Part shown: positions 56,882 through 64,000 of the stretch, piece after piece
Position numbering within the stretch: the stretch's first letter is position 1
How the letters are laid out: every line of letters starts with the position of its first letter
From: Methylocella sp.
Lineage (GTDB): Bacteria; Pseudomonadota; Alphaproteobacteria; Rhizobiales; Beijerinckiaceae
NCBI GenBank assembly: GCA_037200525.1
Contig: JBBCGG010000001.1
Coordinates: 4,518,501-4,582,500, forward strand
Direction: 5' to 3'
DNA: 64,000 nucleotides
Program-made: the position numbers and the translations under genes
Notes under the pieces: model-generated
Database searches by the model: none
What the model was told of the DNA's origin: nothing
The model's input: the letters and a program-made list of their open reading frames with translations, nothing else

Positions 56882-57196
56882 TTAGTGCTTCAATATTCGG
56901 CCAGGGCTGTAAATCGCCACACCGGCCGCTCCCCTTATAAACAGTTTCGCCGAGCTCGAGTTCCATGCGGCTGCGAAGTATTTGAGCGCATCGCCGGTTA
57001 AGTGACCAGCGGCCGCCCACGCAGCAGACATTACGCCGCGGCCAAACGCGGAGCTGCTTCTACAGGGATAAAACAAATGAAGCTTGTCGAGTTCACACGT
57101 GACGTCCTGCCGCACCGAATTGGTGAGAGTGTTGGCGGATGACGTGGCGGCGGCCTCGAGGCGTCCGGCGAAATTGCCGCCAATCCGCCGGATCAT
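56882..57196 (-). CDS. Doubtful hypothetical protein
   Basis: A possible 104-residue protein from the ATG at 57194-57196 (MIRRIGGNFAGRLEAAATSSANTLTNSV). A GGGAG lies 12 bases upstream, which is far. Its Ala-rich C-terminal half (SAAWAAAGHLTGDALKYFAAAWNSSSAKLF) has no recognised motif. It stops 4 bp before the small secreted gene. Possibly a phage relic. The rest of the stretch 57197-57301 shows nothing. Confidence 0.3.
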   Translation of the reverse strand: MIRRIGGNFAGRLEAAATSSANTLTNSVRQDVTCELDKLHLFYPCRSSSAFGRGVMSAAWAAAGHLTGDALKYFAAAWNSSSAKLFIRGAAGVAIYSPGRILKH

Positions 57197-57301
57197 GGAA
57201 AAAAACCGTCTCCCGCTGAGGAGAGCCAGTCGAACTCCGCGTCGCCCAAGGCCCAAGCATAACCGCCGCCAAACCTATCTCACCAAGTAGAAAGGATCGC
57301 T

Positions 57302-57541
57302 ATGATCGATCTGTTTCAGGGCATGGGGCCGGACCTGGTGAGCCCGCCGACGAATCTGGCCGTTATCGCGCCGAACTCCGTTGAGATGGAGCGGCGGTAC
57401 TGCGGCCTGTCGAGCGCCGCGGGGGCCCCAATGTGTAGTCGGCCGTCTAAACGCTCAAATGGAGCTGACGGCCGACCCGCGCGGCGCCGAAAAATAATCA
57501 GACGCCGGTCTTACGAAAGCGGGAATAAAAATCATGACTGA
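57302..57541 (+). pseudogene. Fused relic of two small phage genes
   Basis: A plausible start (AAAGGA before ATG) and MIDLFQGMGPDLVSPPTNLAVIAPN lead into VEMERRYCGLSSAAG, matching the gene at 46350-46586. The DNA then jumps within a few bases to sequence matching 46071-46115 (LNAQMELVADPRGAE region), read here in another frame as KRSNGADGRPARRR. The two source genes are separate at 46 kb, so a deletion has joined them here. Confidence 0.55.
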
Positions 57542-57830
57542 CGATAAGAGTCTCAACGATGGGATTTTGGTCATCATGCGTCAATGCTGGGATTTGCATT
57601 CGCATCTGAAAGACGGGGACCTTAAGAAATACGCAGATGGACTCCGAAAACGGATTCAATTCGGCGTCTCCAACGATGCGCTTGATAGTTATCTGAGCGA
57701 TGTTCAACCAAATAGGCTCGAAATTCCCTGGACCAGAGCCTACCGCGAGATTGTCGATCAGTCGATCGCTCTCGTTAAAAGTTCGGCCCGCGCTAAAGTT
57801 AGCGGCTTGGCTTTCTCGTCGACTGCGTAA
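57534..57830 (+). CDS. Hypothetical protein
   Basis: A 98-residue acidic/helical protein (MTDDKSLNDGILVIMRQCWDLHSHLKDGDLKKYADGLRKRIQFGVSNDALDSYLSDVQPNR...). Its composition is like a real soluble protein and its codon use is less GC-biased than its neighbours. No motif recognised; the ribosome binding site is weak. Probably part of the mobile region. Confidence 0.45.
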   Translation: MTDDKSLNDGILVIMRQCWDLHSHLKDGDLKKYADGLRKRIQFGVSNDALDSYLSDVQPNRLEIPWTRAYREIVDQSIALVKSSARAKVSGLAFSSTA

Positions 57831-57934
57831 GGAATCATTTCGGCATGAGCATGGTCATCGCGACCCCGGATATCGTGTCGCTCAGGGTTTCCAGGCGTCG
57901 AAATACGAAGGCCCCGTCCATTTCCCTGCTTTCC

Positions 57935-58549
57935 TTACTCGCTGGGGGATCGCGGCCGTCGGGATGGTTTAAACAGCCTCGACGCTTCAACCAGTTCCGC
58001 CAAGGGACGCCTGATATGCCCGTCTGCTTTCAGCATTACCAGCCCGTGCAATTGAGCCCAGATTAGATGAGCTTCATCCTCGACGCGGTCCGCCGGGGTC
58101 GTGACGGACAAGGCTTCGCGCAAGCGGTTGAAGGAATCCACGGCAGCGGCTCTCAGGGCGCTCTCCGTGCCGGCTTCGGGCACGAGGTGCGACGCGAACA
58201 TCAGTCGATAGAGCTCGATATTCGCTTCGCCGAATGCGACATAGGCGAGAGCCATCGCTTTTAAGGCGCCGTCCCGCCCTCCTGCCGCAGCGGCCGCGGT
58301 CAGCGCAGCGGCAAACTCCTCGAACCCTTCCGTCGTGACCGCCTCAAGCAACTCGTTACGGTCGGCAAAATGCCGATAGGGAGCTGGCTGGCTTACGCCG
58401 GCAAGCCGCGCGAGAGAGGCGAGCGACATCGCCTGCGCCCCGCTTTCCACGATCTGGTTGCGTGCGATTCGCACCAGCGTCCGCCGTAGATCGCCGTGAT
58501 GATAACTGATCCGGTCAGACGCTTTTTTTCCGCTTGGCTTCGGGTTCAT
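57935..58549 (-). CDS. TetR/AcrR-family transcriptional regulator
   Basis: A 204-residue regulator from the ATG at 58547-58549 (MNPKPSGKKASDRISYHHGDLRRTLVRIARNQIVESGAQAMSLASLARLAGVSQPAPYRHFADRNELLEAV), the typical TetR helix-turn-helix with YRHF. The C-terminal part (LAYVAFGEANIELYRLMFASHLV...EAHLIWAQLHGLVML) is the WHG domain type. It is divergent from the DJ-1-family gene, which it probably represses; the ligand is unknown. Upstream ATGs would overlap the operator-like repeat. Confidence 0.87.
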   Translation of the reverse strand: MNPKPSGKKASDRISYHHGDLRRTLVRIARNQIVESGAQAMSLASLARLAGVSQPAPYRHFADRNELLEAVTTEGFEEFAAALTAAAAAGGRDGALKAMALAYVAFGEANIELYRLMFASHLVPEAGTESALRAAAVDSFNRLREALSVTTPADRVEDEAHLIWAQLHGLVMLKADGHIRRPLAELVEASRLFKPSRRPRSPSE

Positions 58550-58571
58550 GTGATTACCTATAACATTTGAC

Positions 58572-58585
58572 TTGACGGCGGTCAA
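58572..58585. promoter_or_regulatory. Inverted repeat between TetR gene and DJ-1 gene
   Basis: TTGAC-GGCG-GTCAA, perfect 5-bp arms, 22 bp upstream of the TetR start and 138 bp upstream of the DJ-1-family start. Position and symmetry suit the operator of the adjacent regulator. Confidence 0.45.
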
Positions 58586-58723
58586 ACTATCGCTATGTCA
58601 TACGCTATTACATCGTTCGGGTCGTGGCGACAAACGCCGCCCTCCTCCCGAACCGCCACCGACCCAAGCCTGGTCGCGGTTCTACTAAAGGCAATCATTT
58701 CCCGTCGATTAAGGACTCTCGTC

Positions 58724-59602
58724 ATGAGCCGCATTCTACTGCCGATCCCCAGCCGCGATTTCGACCCCACGGAAGTCGCTGTGAGCTGGAAGATACTGAC
58801 GCAGCGTGGTCATCGGGTCGTTTTCGCGACGCCCGACGGCAAGCCGGGCGCCTGCGACCCGATCATGCTCTCCGGTATCGGGCTCGACCCCTGGAGCGGC
58901 ATCCCGGTGCTTCGCAAAATCCGTGTCCTGGGCCTCCTGCTGAGCGCCAATGCCGACGCCCGGAACGCCTATACCGAGATGCTGCGCGATCCGGCCTTTA
59001 AGAGCCCCATGCGCTGGGACCAGATCAAGTCCAAGGACTTCGACGCCCTGCTGCTCTGCGGCGGGCATCGGGCGCGCGGCATGCGCCAATATCTCGAAAG
59101 CACTGTTCTTCAGCAGATCACCGCCGAGTTCTTCGCCGACGAAAAGCCGGTGGCCGCGATCTGTCATGGCGTGGTGCTGGCCGCCCGCAGCAAGCGGATC
59201 GATGGCCGGTCCGTGCTGCATGGCCGAAAAACCACGGCGCTGCCTTGGGCGCTGGAACGCAAGGGCAGCGCTCTTGCTCATGTCGGGCGTTTCTGGGACC
59301 GCAACTATTATCGCACCTACACGGAGACGGCGGGGCAACCCGCGGGATATACGGCCGTGCAGCAGGAGGTCACGCGCGCGCTCGCCAGCTCTGCGGATTT
59401 CATCGACGTTCCCGAGAGCGACCCCGAATTCAAGCGCAAGACGAGCGGTACAGCGCGCGACACGGCGACGAATGATCGCCCCGCCTGGGTGGTGCGAGAT
59501 GATAATTACGTCTCGGCGCGCTGGCCCGGCGACACCCATAGCTTTGCCCGCACATTCGCCGACGTGCTCGATGCGAGGGCCCCTCGTGACCGATCACGAT
59601 GA
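58724..59602 (+). CDS. DJ-1/PfpI-family (type 1 glutamine amidotransferase-like) protein
   Basis: A 292-residue member of the DJ-1/PfpI superfamily: MSRILLPIPSRDFDPTEVAVSWKILTQRGHRVVFATPDG at the start, FDALLLCGGHRARGMRQYLES, and the nucleophile elbow with Cys in PVAAICHGVVLAARS near residue 151. Length is longer than the ~190 of simple PfpI proteins, with an extra segment near 60-105. It may be a glyoxalase/deglycase- or hydratase-like enzyme; this cannot be decided. It is followed 47 bp later by the alpha/beta hydrolase on the same strand. Confidence 0.82.
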   Translation: MSRILLPIPSRDFDPTEVAVSWKILTQRGHRVVFATPDGKPGACDPIMLSGIGLDPWSGIPVLRKIRVLGLLLSANADARNAYTEMLRDPAFKSPMRWDQIKSKDFDALLLCGGHRARGMRQYLESTVLQQITAEFFADEKPVAAICHGVVLAARSKRIDGRSVLHGRKTTALPWALERKGSALAHVGRFWDRNYYRTYTETAGQPAGYTAVQQEVTRALASSADFIDVPESDPEFKRKTSGTARDTATNDRPAWVVRDDNYVSARWPGDTHSFARTFADVLDARAPRDRSR

Positions 59603-59649
59603 TGCAGCATCTTCAGCTCATTTTTCAGACATAACGAACGAGGAGGATC

Positions 59650-60543
59650 ATGGTTAGCCAAAATGCATTCGACTATACGGGCCGCTGGTGGCCCGATCAG
59701 AAGCCGGAGTTCCTGTCGTTAACCACCGGCGGTCCAAAGGTCCGCTATTTGCGGGCGGGCCAAGGCCCGGCGCTGGTCCTGCTGCATTCAATCCGCACCC
59801 AGCTAGACTTGTTTCAACGGGTGATCCCAAAGCTCGCCGATCACTTCACCGTATACGCGTTCGACTATCCGGGATTTGGCTGGTCGGAAATCGTGCCGGG
59901 CGCCGACTATCGGGAACCGGCGATGCGAGAGCATGTCGTTAATTTCATCGAACGGCTCGACTTGCGCGACATCACCCTGGCTGGCGAGTCGATGGGCGCC
60001 ACACTGGCATTGACGACGGCCGCGGTGCTGGGCGATCGCGTGAAACAGGTCGTCGCCTTCAATCCCTATGACTATCTGCCGGGTGTGGAGCGGGCGAACC
60101 TACTCGCGTCGGTCATTATCAAAAGCGTGCGCGCGCCGGTCATCGGGCCGGCTTTCGCCGCCATGGAAAGCCGGGCCTCTCTCGCCGGTATCTTGAAGGG
60201 CGGTCTCCACGACCCGCGCAGCTTGCCTCCGGACTTCCTCGATGAGTTGGTGAAAGGCGGGAAGCGGCCGGGCTACCCAAAGGTTGCGCGCGCCGTTTAT
60301 AGAGGCCTTGCGAGCTACGTCGCAGCGAAATCGAATTACGCTCAGATCGCCGTCCCGGTGACGCTGGTCTATGGCGATCATGATTGGTCGCGCCCGGCTG
60401 AGCGCGAAGCGAACCGGGCTCTGATCAGGCATGCAAAGATGATTGTCCTCAAGGACACCGGACATATTGCTTCGCTGGAGAGTCCGGAAGAATTCGCCCG
60501 AATTCTAATTGAGACGCTATCAACAGCCCGCTCCGCCGCTTGA
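59650..60543 (+). CDS. Alpha/beta-hydrolase
   Basis: A 297-residue alpha/beta-hydrolase with oxyanion region ALVLLHSIRTQLDLFQRVIPKLA, nucleophile elbow LAGESMGATLAL (Ser near residue 117), acid in VTLVYGDHDWSRPAE and the catalytic His in VLKDTGHIASLESPEEFARIL. Ribosome binding site GAGGA lies 4-5 bases before the ATG. It resembles esterase/haloalkane dehalogenase-like enzymes; the nucleophile is Ser, so dehalogenase activity is excluded. Likely part of the TetR-controlled unit. Confidence 0.87.
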   Translation: MVSQNAFDYTGRWWPDQKPEFLSLTTGGPKVRYLRAGQGPALVLLHSIRTQLDLFQRVIPKLADHFTVYAFDYPGFGWSEIVPGADYREPAMREHVVNFIERLDLRDITLAGESMGATLALTTAAVLGDRVKQVVAFNPYDYLPGVERANLLASVIIKSVRAPVIGPAFAAMESRASLAGILKGGLHDPRSLPPDFLDELVKGGKRPGYPKVARAVYRGLASYVAAKSNYAQIAVPVTLVYGDHDWSRPAEREANRALIRHAKMIVLKDTGHIASLESPEEFARILIETLSTARSAA

Positions 60544-60737
60544 GGTGGAATCGGCAATGTGAGCTTAGCGAGGCGCGAAAGAATTGGACGCTCCGTGGGT
60601 CGATCCAGAAATCGACCTGCACCGCACCCGTTCCTCCTGAACCCGGAGTAAACGATGACTCAGCCGAAGCCGAAGCGCTTCTTGGCGTCGACCGAAGATG
60701 AACACGTGGGGTTATCCCATTGTCGAGGAGGTAGATC

Positions 60738-61395
60738 ATGAAAACATTTCTTAGCATTGGAGCTGGTCCCGGTATGGGCCTCGCGACAGCCGAGCGGTTT
60801 GCCGGCGAAGGGTTCCGGATCATTTTGAGCGCCCGGAACGAGACCAAGACGAAAGAGCTTGCGGGGCAGCTCGCGGCGAAGGGCCATAAGGTCGAAGTAC
60901 GCACGGTCGATGCAGCTGAACCGTCAAGCATCGCAGCGCTCGTGTCGCAAGTTGAAAGCGAGTTCGCCGGGATAGATGTTCTGCACTTCAATGCGGCCTC
61001 GATGCGAAAGGCCACGTTGGCGGATCAACCGCGCGAGACGTTCAACTATGATCTCGCCGTTAATATCGGCGGCGCAATGGTCGCTGCGCAGGCTGTGGCG
61101 CCCAACATGATCGCACGCGGCTCAGGTTCCATCCTGTTCACAGGCGGCGGCTTCGCCCCTTCAGCCGCACCCGGATTATCTCTCTCTGAGCATTGGTAAG
61201 GCAGGCATTCGCGCGCTGGCGCAAGGCATCTTCGAGCCGTTCCAGGAAAAAGGCGTCCATGTCGCGACCGTTACCGTCGCAGGCCTCGTCATGAACAGCA
61301 AAGACGCCAATGCCGTCGCCGAACAGTTCTGGCAACTGCACAGCCAGCCTGTCGGTTCGTGGCAGGTGGAGACCATATATACGCCCGTCGGCTGA
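60738..61395 (+). pseudogene. Short-chain dehydrogenase/reductase, frameshifted
   Basis: The first frame (60738-61199) has MKTFLSIGAGPGMGLATAERFAGEGF (cofactor motif), LHFNAASMRKA and GSILFTGGGFA. The match then continues in the +1 frame from about 61156 as LQPHPDYLSLSIGKAGIRALAQGIFEPFQEKGVHVATVTVAG, to the TGA at 61393-61395. A run of four C at 61156-61159, one too many, explains the break; with three the protein would be about 218 residues. The catalytic Tyr region is at the break (YLSLSIGKAG in place of YxxxK). Pseudogene or sequence error. Confidence 0.8.
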
Positions 61396-61460
61396 GAACC
61401 TGGAAACGGCTGATCGCGGCCCCAGCGCGATCAGCTCCCCCTTAGAAAAGGAGTTCCATC

Positions 61461-61583
61461 ATGGCTTCTTATCCGGCGGCATTTGCGACATCTCTGATAG
61501 CGCTGCGCGTTGCCATTTATTACGTTCCGTTTATGTTCCAGAAATCCCAAGAGATCATTATACCGGCCCGCGAGCAAAGATAG
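61461..61583 (+). CDS. Possible small membrane-associated protein (40 residues)
   Basis: A short frame MASYPAAFATSLIALRVAIYYVPFMFQKSQEIIIPAREQR with a strong ribosome binding site (AAAAGGAG, 7 bases before the ATG) and one hydrophobic segment. It could be a genuine small protein or the start of a lost gene. The following 200 bp to 61793 hold nothing recognisable. Confidence 0.35.
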   Translation: MASYPAAFATSLIALRVAIYYVPFMFQKSQEIIIPAREQR

Positions 61584-61793
61584 CCGATAATCGCCGCATC
61601 GGCATGAGGCTGCTTCGTCGTCTTGTATTGCAATCATGAAAAACGGCTCGGCTTCGATGAGCTTGGACTGCCTGTCCCCTCCATAGGTCAACTTTCTCCT
61701 TTTCCAAGAGGGAAAGTGGGGGCAGCCGCTTGATCTTATGTTCCCCTATAGCGATGGTGCTTCATCCGATCCTCCAGTGCCTATGAGGCCACC

Positions 61794-62609
61794 GTGCTCG
61801 ATGGCGTTATGCTGTTGTGGTTCATCCTTGCAGCGCTTGCGTTGACGTTCGTCGCCATCGACATCCGCACCACTCCGGCATCCATCGTGTTGAAGTGGGG
61901 GTTCGTGCTGACCACTGCCTATACCGGCGCGATCGGCGCCTTCCTCTACGTTCTCGGCTGCCGCGAGCCGCTACCTGGATTGCACGAGCAATACGTCGCG
62001 GCGCATTGGCGCCAGAGCCTGGGATCGACCATGCATTGCGTCGCAGGCGACGGCGTCGGCATCCTCGCCGGCGCCGTGCTCGCGCGCGTCTTCGGCCTGA
62101 CTGGCTTCGCCGAAATCGCTCTCGAATATGCCCTTGGTTTCCTCTTCGGATGGATGGTGTTCCAGGCCCTGTTCATGCGTGAGATGGCCGGCGGCTCCTA
62201 TACGCGCTCGCTCGCCAGCACCTTCGTCCCGGAACTCCTGTCCATGAATCTGCTGATGACGGGCATGGCGCCGACGATGATGATCCTGCAGACGCAGCTC
62301 GGCAGAGGCGCCGATCCGAAAACAGTTGCGTTTTGGTTCGTCATGTCGATGGCGCTGCTGGTGGGCGCCATCTTCGCCTATCCGATCAACTGGTGGCTCG
62401 TCCGTTACAATCTAAAGCACGGCATGATGACTGTCCGCCCCGCGAGCGCTTCATCTATCACCGCGGCGCCATCACCCCACGGCCACACCGAATACGCCGA
62501 GATGACGCGCCCAATAAAACCGCAGCCCCCGGTCATCGTCATGGCCCTACTTTCGTTTCTCGCTTTTGCGGTTAGCCTGCTAATCACCTCAATTGCCGCG
62601 CCGATGTGA
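61794..62609 (+). CDS. DUF4396 membrane protein
   Basis: A 271-residue protein, probably with a GTG start at 61794 (an ATG at 61809 is the alternative). About seven membrane helices: MLLWFILAALALTFVAIDI, GFVLTTAYTGAIGAFLYVLGC, the small-residue STMHCVAGDGVGILAGAVLARVFG, IALEYALGFLFGWMVFQALF, STFVPELLSMNLLMTGMAPTMMIL, FVMSMALLVGAIFAYPINWWLV and a C-terminal VIVMALLSFLAFAVSLLIT. The HWRQSLGSTMHCVAGDGVGI pattern with Cys-His is the DUF4396 core. Its function is not known to me; a transport or metal role has been suggested by context in some genomes. Confidence 0.78.
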   Translation: MLDGVMLLWFILAALALTFVAIDIRTTPASIVLKWGFVLTTAYTGAIGAFLYVLGCREPLPGLHEQYVAAHWRQSLGSTMHCVAGDGVGILAGAVLARVFGLTGFAEIALEYALGFLFGWMVFQALFMREMAGGSYTRSLASTFVPELLSMNLLMTGMAPTMMILQTQLGRGADPKTVAFWFVMSMALLVGAIFAYPINWWLVRYNLKHGMMTVRPASASSITAAPSPHGHTEYAEMTRPIKPQPPVIVMALLSFLAFAVSLLITSIAAPM

Positions 62610-62967
62610 ATCCTATCAGGCCGCGTGGTGCTCGGTCATGGCAGCTGCGGCGCCGTCAAGGCCACGGTGACGGCGCCAGAAAGCCGATACATTGCCAGGC
62701 CGCTGGAAAAGTCACTCTTCTGTCCTAATCGCCGCCCGGCGTCACCAGTCCAACGCCGCAGCGAACCGGGCTCGCTGGAATACCCATACCCCCCCACCGC
62801 TGACCGCTCGCATCCCCCGTGGAGGGGGCTGCGCTCCCCCGTTTCGGGGATGCCTAGGGGATTCGCTTCGCTTTATGCCAATCACGCTTGTCTATGCGGC
62901 CGTGGTCTATTTTGCGTTCCGCGGCAAGGTCCGGCTCGACTCTGAATGTCATTAGCGGAGATTCGTC
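62610..62967. other. Gap upstream of the lactate-utilisation operon, with palindrome
   Basis: No proven gene. Bases 62810-62853 form a nested palindrome (GCATCCCC pairing with GGGGATGC, and GGGGG-N7-CCCCC inside), which could be a REP-like element or a strong hairpin. A 25-residue frame at 62877-62954 (MPITLVYAAVVYFAFRGKVRLDSECH) directly precedes lutA and looks like the end of a small membrane protein; it may be a relic. Confidence 0.45.
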
Positions 62968-63711
62968 ATGCGCGTTGGCCTCTTTATCCCTTGCTACATG
63001 GATGCATTTGAGCCTGAGGTCGGCGTCGCCACGCTCGAGCTGCTGGAACGGTTCGGGTGCGAGGTCGACTATCCCTTTGACCAAACCTGCTGCGGGCAGC
63101 CCATGACGAACACGGGCTGTCACGCTGAAGCAGCCGCAACCGAGGCCCTCTTCGCGAAAAACTTCTCGGACTACGATTATGTGGTTGGTCCTTCAGGGAG
63201 CTGCGTCCATCAGATCAGGGCTCATATGACAGCGATCGAACAGACCGAGGCTGTGAAAGCCGTACGCGAACGCACGTTCGAGCTTACTGAATTTCTGCAC
63301 GACATCCTTAAGGTCGAGGATTTTCCGTGGGCGGAATTCCCACATAAAGTGGGCATCCATTATAATTGCAATTCATTGCGCGGCATCGGGCTCGCGAGTC
63401 CGTCCGAACTGCGCGGGCCTTTCTTCTCGAAGCCGCGCGATCTCCTAGCGAAGGTCAAGGGCATCGAATTCGTCGAGCCGGCCCGTCCCGACGAGTGTTG
63501 CGGCTTCGGCGGCGCCTTCTGCGTCTTCGAACCTTCTGTGTCGGCCAAGATGGGCTACGACAAGGTCACCGACCATGCCCAGGCGGGCGCCGAATATATC
63601 GTCTCGGCCGACTCCTCCTGCATGATGCATCAGAAAGGCTGCGCCGAGCGGATCGGCGTGCCGATCAAATTCATCCACATTGCCCGCATCCTCAATGGAG
63701 GCGCGGCATGA
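62968..63711 (+). CDS. lutA: Lactate utilisation protein A, (Fe-S)-binding CCG-domain protein
   Basis: A 247-residue protein of the LutA/YkgE family, part of the LutABC L-lactate oxidation complex; not related to the lanthanide-cluster lutA named above. Two cysteine-rich CCG motifs are present: FDQTCCGQPMTNTGCH near residue 34 and PDECCGFGGAFCVFEPSVS near 171, with further Cys/His in GPSGSCVHQIR and SADSSCMMHQKG. These motifs bind a non-cubane or [4Fe-4S] cluster as in heterodisulfide reductase and glycolate oxidase subunits. It overlaps lutB by 4 bp. Confidence 0.9.
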   Translation: MRVGLFIPCYMDAFEPEVGVATLELLERFGCEVDYPFDQTCCGQPMTNTGCHAEAAATEALFAKNFSDYDYVVGPSGSCVHQIRAHMTAIEQTEAVKAVRERTFELTEFLHDILKVEDFPWAEFPHKVGIHYNCNSLRGIGLASPSELRGPFFSKPRDLLAKVKGIEFVEPARPDECCGFGGAFCVFEPSVSAKMGYDKVTDHAQAGAEYIVSADSSCMMHQKGCAERIGVPIKFIHIARILNGGAA

Positions 63712-64000
63712 CCCGGGAAGCCGACAACGCGCCGGGCGCGAACGCCGCCTCTGGGCACGGCATGATCCACCCCGATCTCCTGAGCGACCATCGCGAGGGC
63801 GCTGTCGGACAGGACGGGCAGCGTCTTGACCATGCGGAAGGAACCTCGCGACCCATGCGGTCCAGGATCCGAGAGCCGCAGCCGCGCGGCGCGCGCGTTC
63901 ACGGATCGAGCCCGATCGACCAGAGCGAGGCCGCGGCCCGCTTCATCGCCGCCACCGAACATGAGAAGATGCACGACGAACGTCTGTGGGATCTGCGCAA
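63708..64000 (+). CDS. lutB: Lactate utilisation protein B, 5' part
   Basis: The frame starts at the ATG overlapping the lutA stop (ATGA) and runs off the window. About 97 residues are visible. After a low-complexity leader (MTREADNAPGANAASGHG...) the LutB N-terminal pattern appears: EAAARFIAATEHEKMHDERLWDLR. LutB is the ferredoxin-like iron-sulphur subunit of the lactate oxidation complex. The leader of about 70 residues before the conserved part is longer than usual, so an internal start is possible. Confidence 0.75.
   Translation, partial: MTREADNAPGANAASGHGMIHPDLLSDHREGAVGQDGQRLDHAEGTSRPMRSRIREPQPRGARVHGSSPIDQSEAAARFIAATEHEKMHDERLWDLR

Noticed and set aside
59650-60543. Haloalkane dehalogenase assignment for the alpha/beta-hydrolase
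   Set aside because: The nucleophile position is Ser (GESMG), whereas dehalogenases use Asp.

Overview
The window reads as chromosome of a GC-rich alphaproteobacterium of the order Hyphomicrobiales, most likely a methylotroph or facultative methylotroph related to Beijerinckiaceae/Methylocystaceae. This is inferred from gene content: a fused two-gene NAD-dependent formate dehydrogenase of the Methylorubrum Fdh1 type, an ABC cluster of the kind found beside PQQ-dependent alcohol dehydrogenases and linked to lanthanide uptake, a dnaA-rpsT neighbourhood, a yejABEF operon, and the codon use. No 16S rRNA gene is present.

Layout. 1-6.6 kb: end of an LprI-like protein, gamma-glutamyltransferase, RecQ, and a nitrate/sulfonate-type ABC importer. 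6.7-10.9 kb: a cytochrome c and a four-gene ABC cluster (permease, ATPase, beta-propeller, binding protein) resembling lutABEF/ped. 11-17.9 kb: core genes hemD, hemC, tsaD, ruvA, ruvC, dnaA and rpsT, with a 0.9 kb gene-free stretch beside dnaA. 18-23.2 kb: two trehalose genes (TreS-maltokinase fusion, OtsA). 23.4-29.2 kb: yejFEBA peptide/microcin C importer. 29.4-37.6 kb: housekeeping genes (membrane cytochrome c, pheA, flavoprotein, cbpM/cbpA, HAD phosphatase, CDF transporter, 2-hydroxyacid dehydrogenase, DUF4436).

From tRNA-Met(CAU) at 37.9 kb the sequence becomes a mosaic. It holds remnants of a DNA adenine methylase and of LigD, low-GC small secreted proteins, an intact IS5/IS427-type element, and then the fdh1BA operon (41.1-45.6 kb). 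After that comes a long decayed stretch (45.7-57.8 kb). It contains phage pieces (two portal-gene copies in opposite orientation, duplicated small phage genes), IS481 and IS630 remnants and a second IS427-type element. Cargo genes lie among them: a TAXI-type binding protein, an aspartoacylase-family protein and a MerR/CDF metal-efflux pair.

From 57.9 kb to the end: a TetR regulator divergent from a DJ-1/PfpI-family protein, an alpha/beta hydrolase and a frameshifted SDR; then a DUF4396 membrane protein and the start of a lactate-utilisation operon (LutA, LutB).

Themes. C1 metabolism is represented by formate oxidation to NADH and by probable lanthanide/PQQ-related transport. Stress tolerance is represented by trehalose synthesis and by chaperone and metal-efflux genes. 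The most informative oddities are a hemC lacking any ordinary start codon, a 54-bp palindrome inserted in frame in a transposase, two portal genes decaying by different routes, and a maltokinase domain with a changed metal-site residue.
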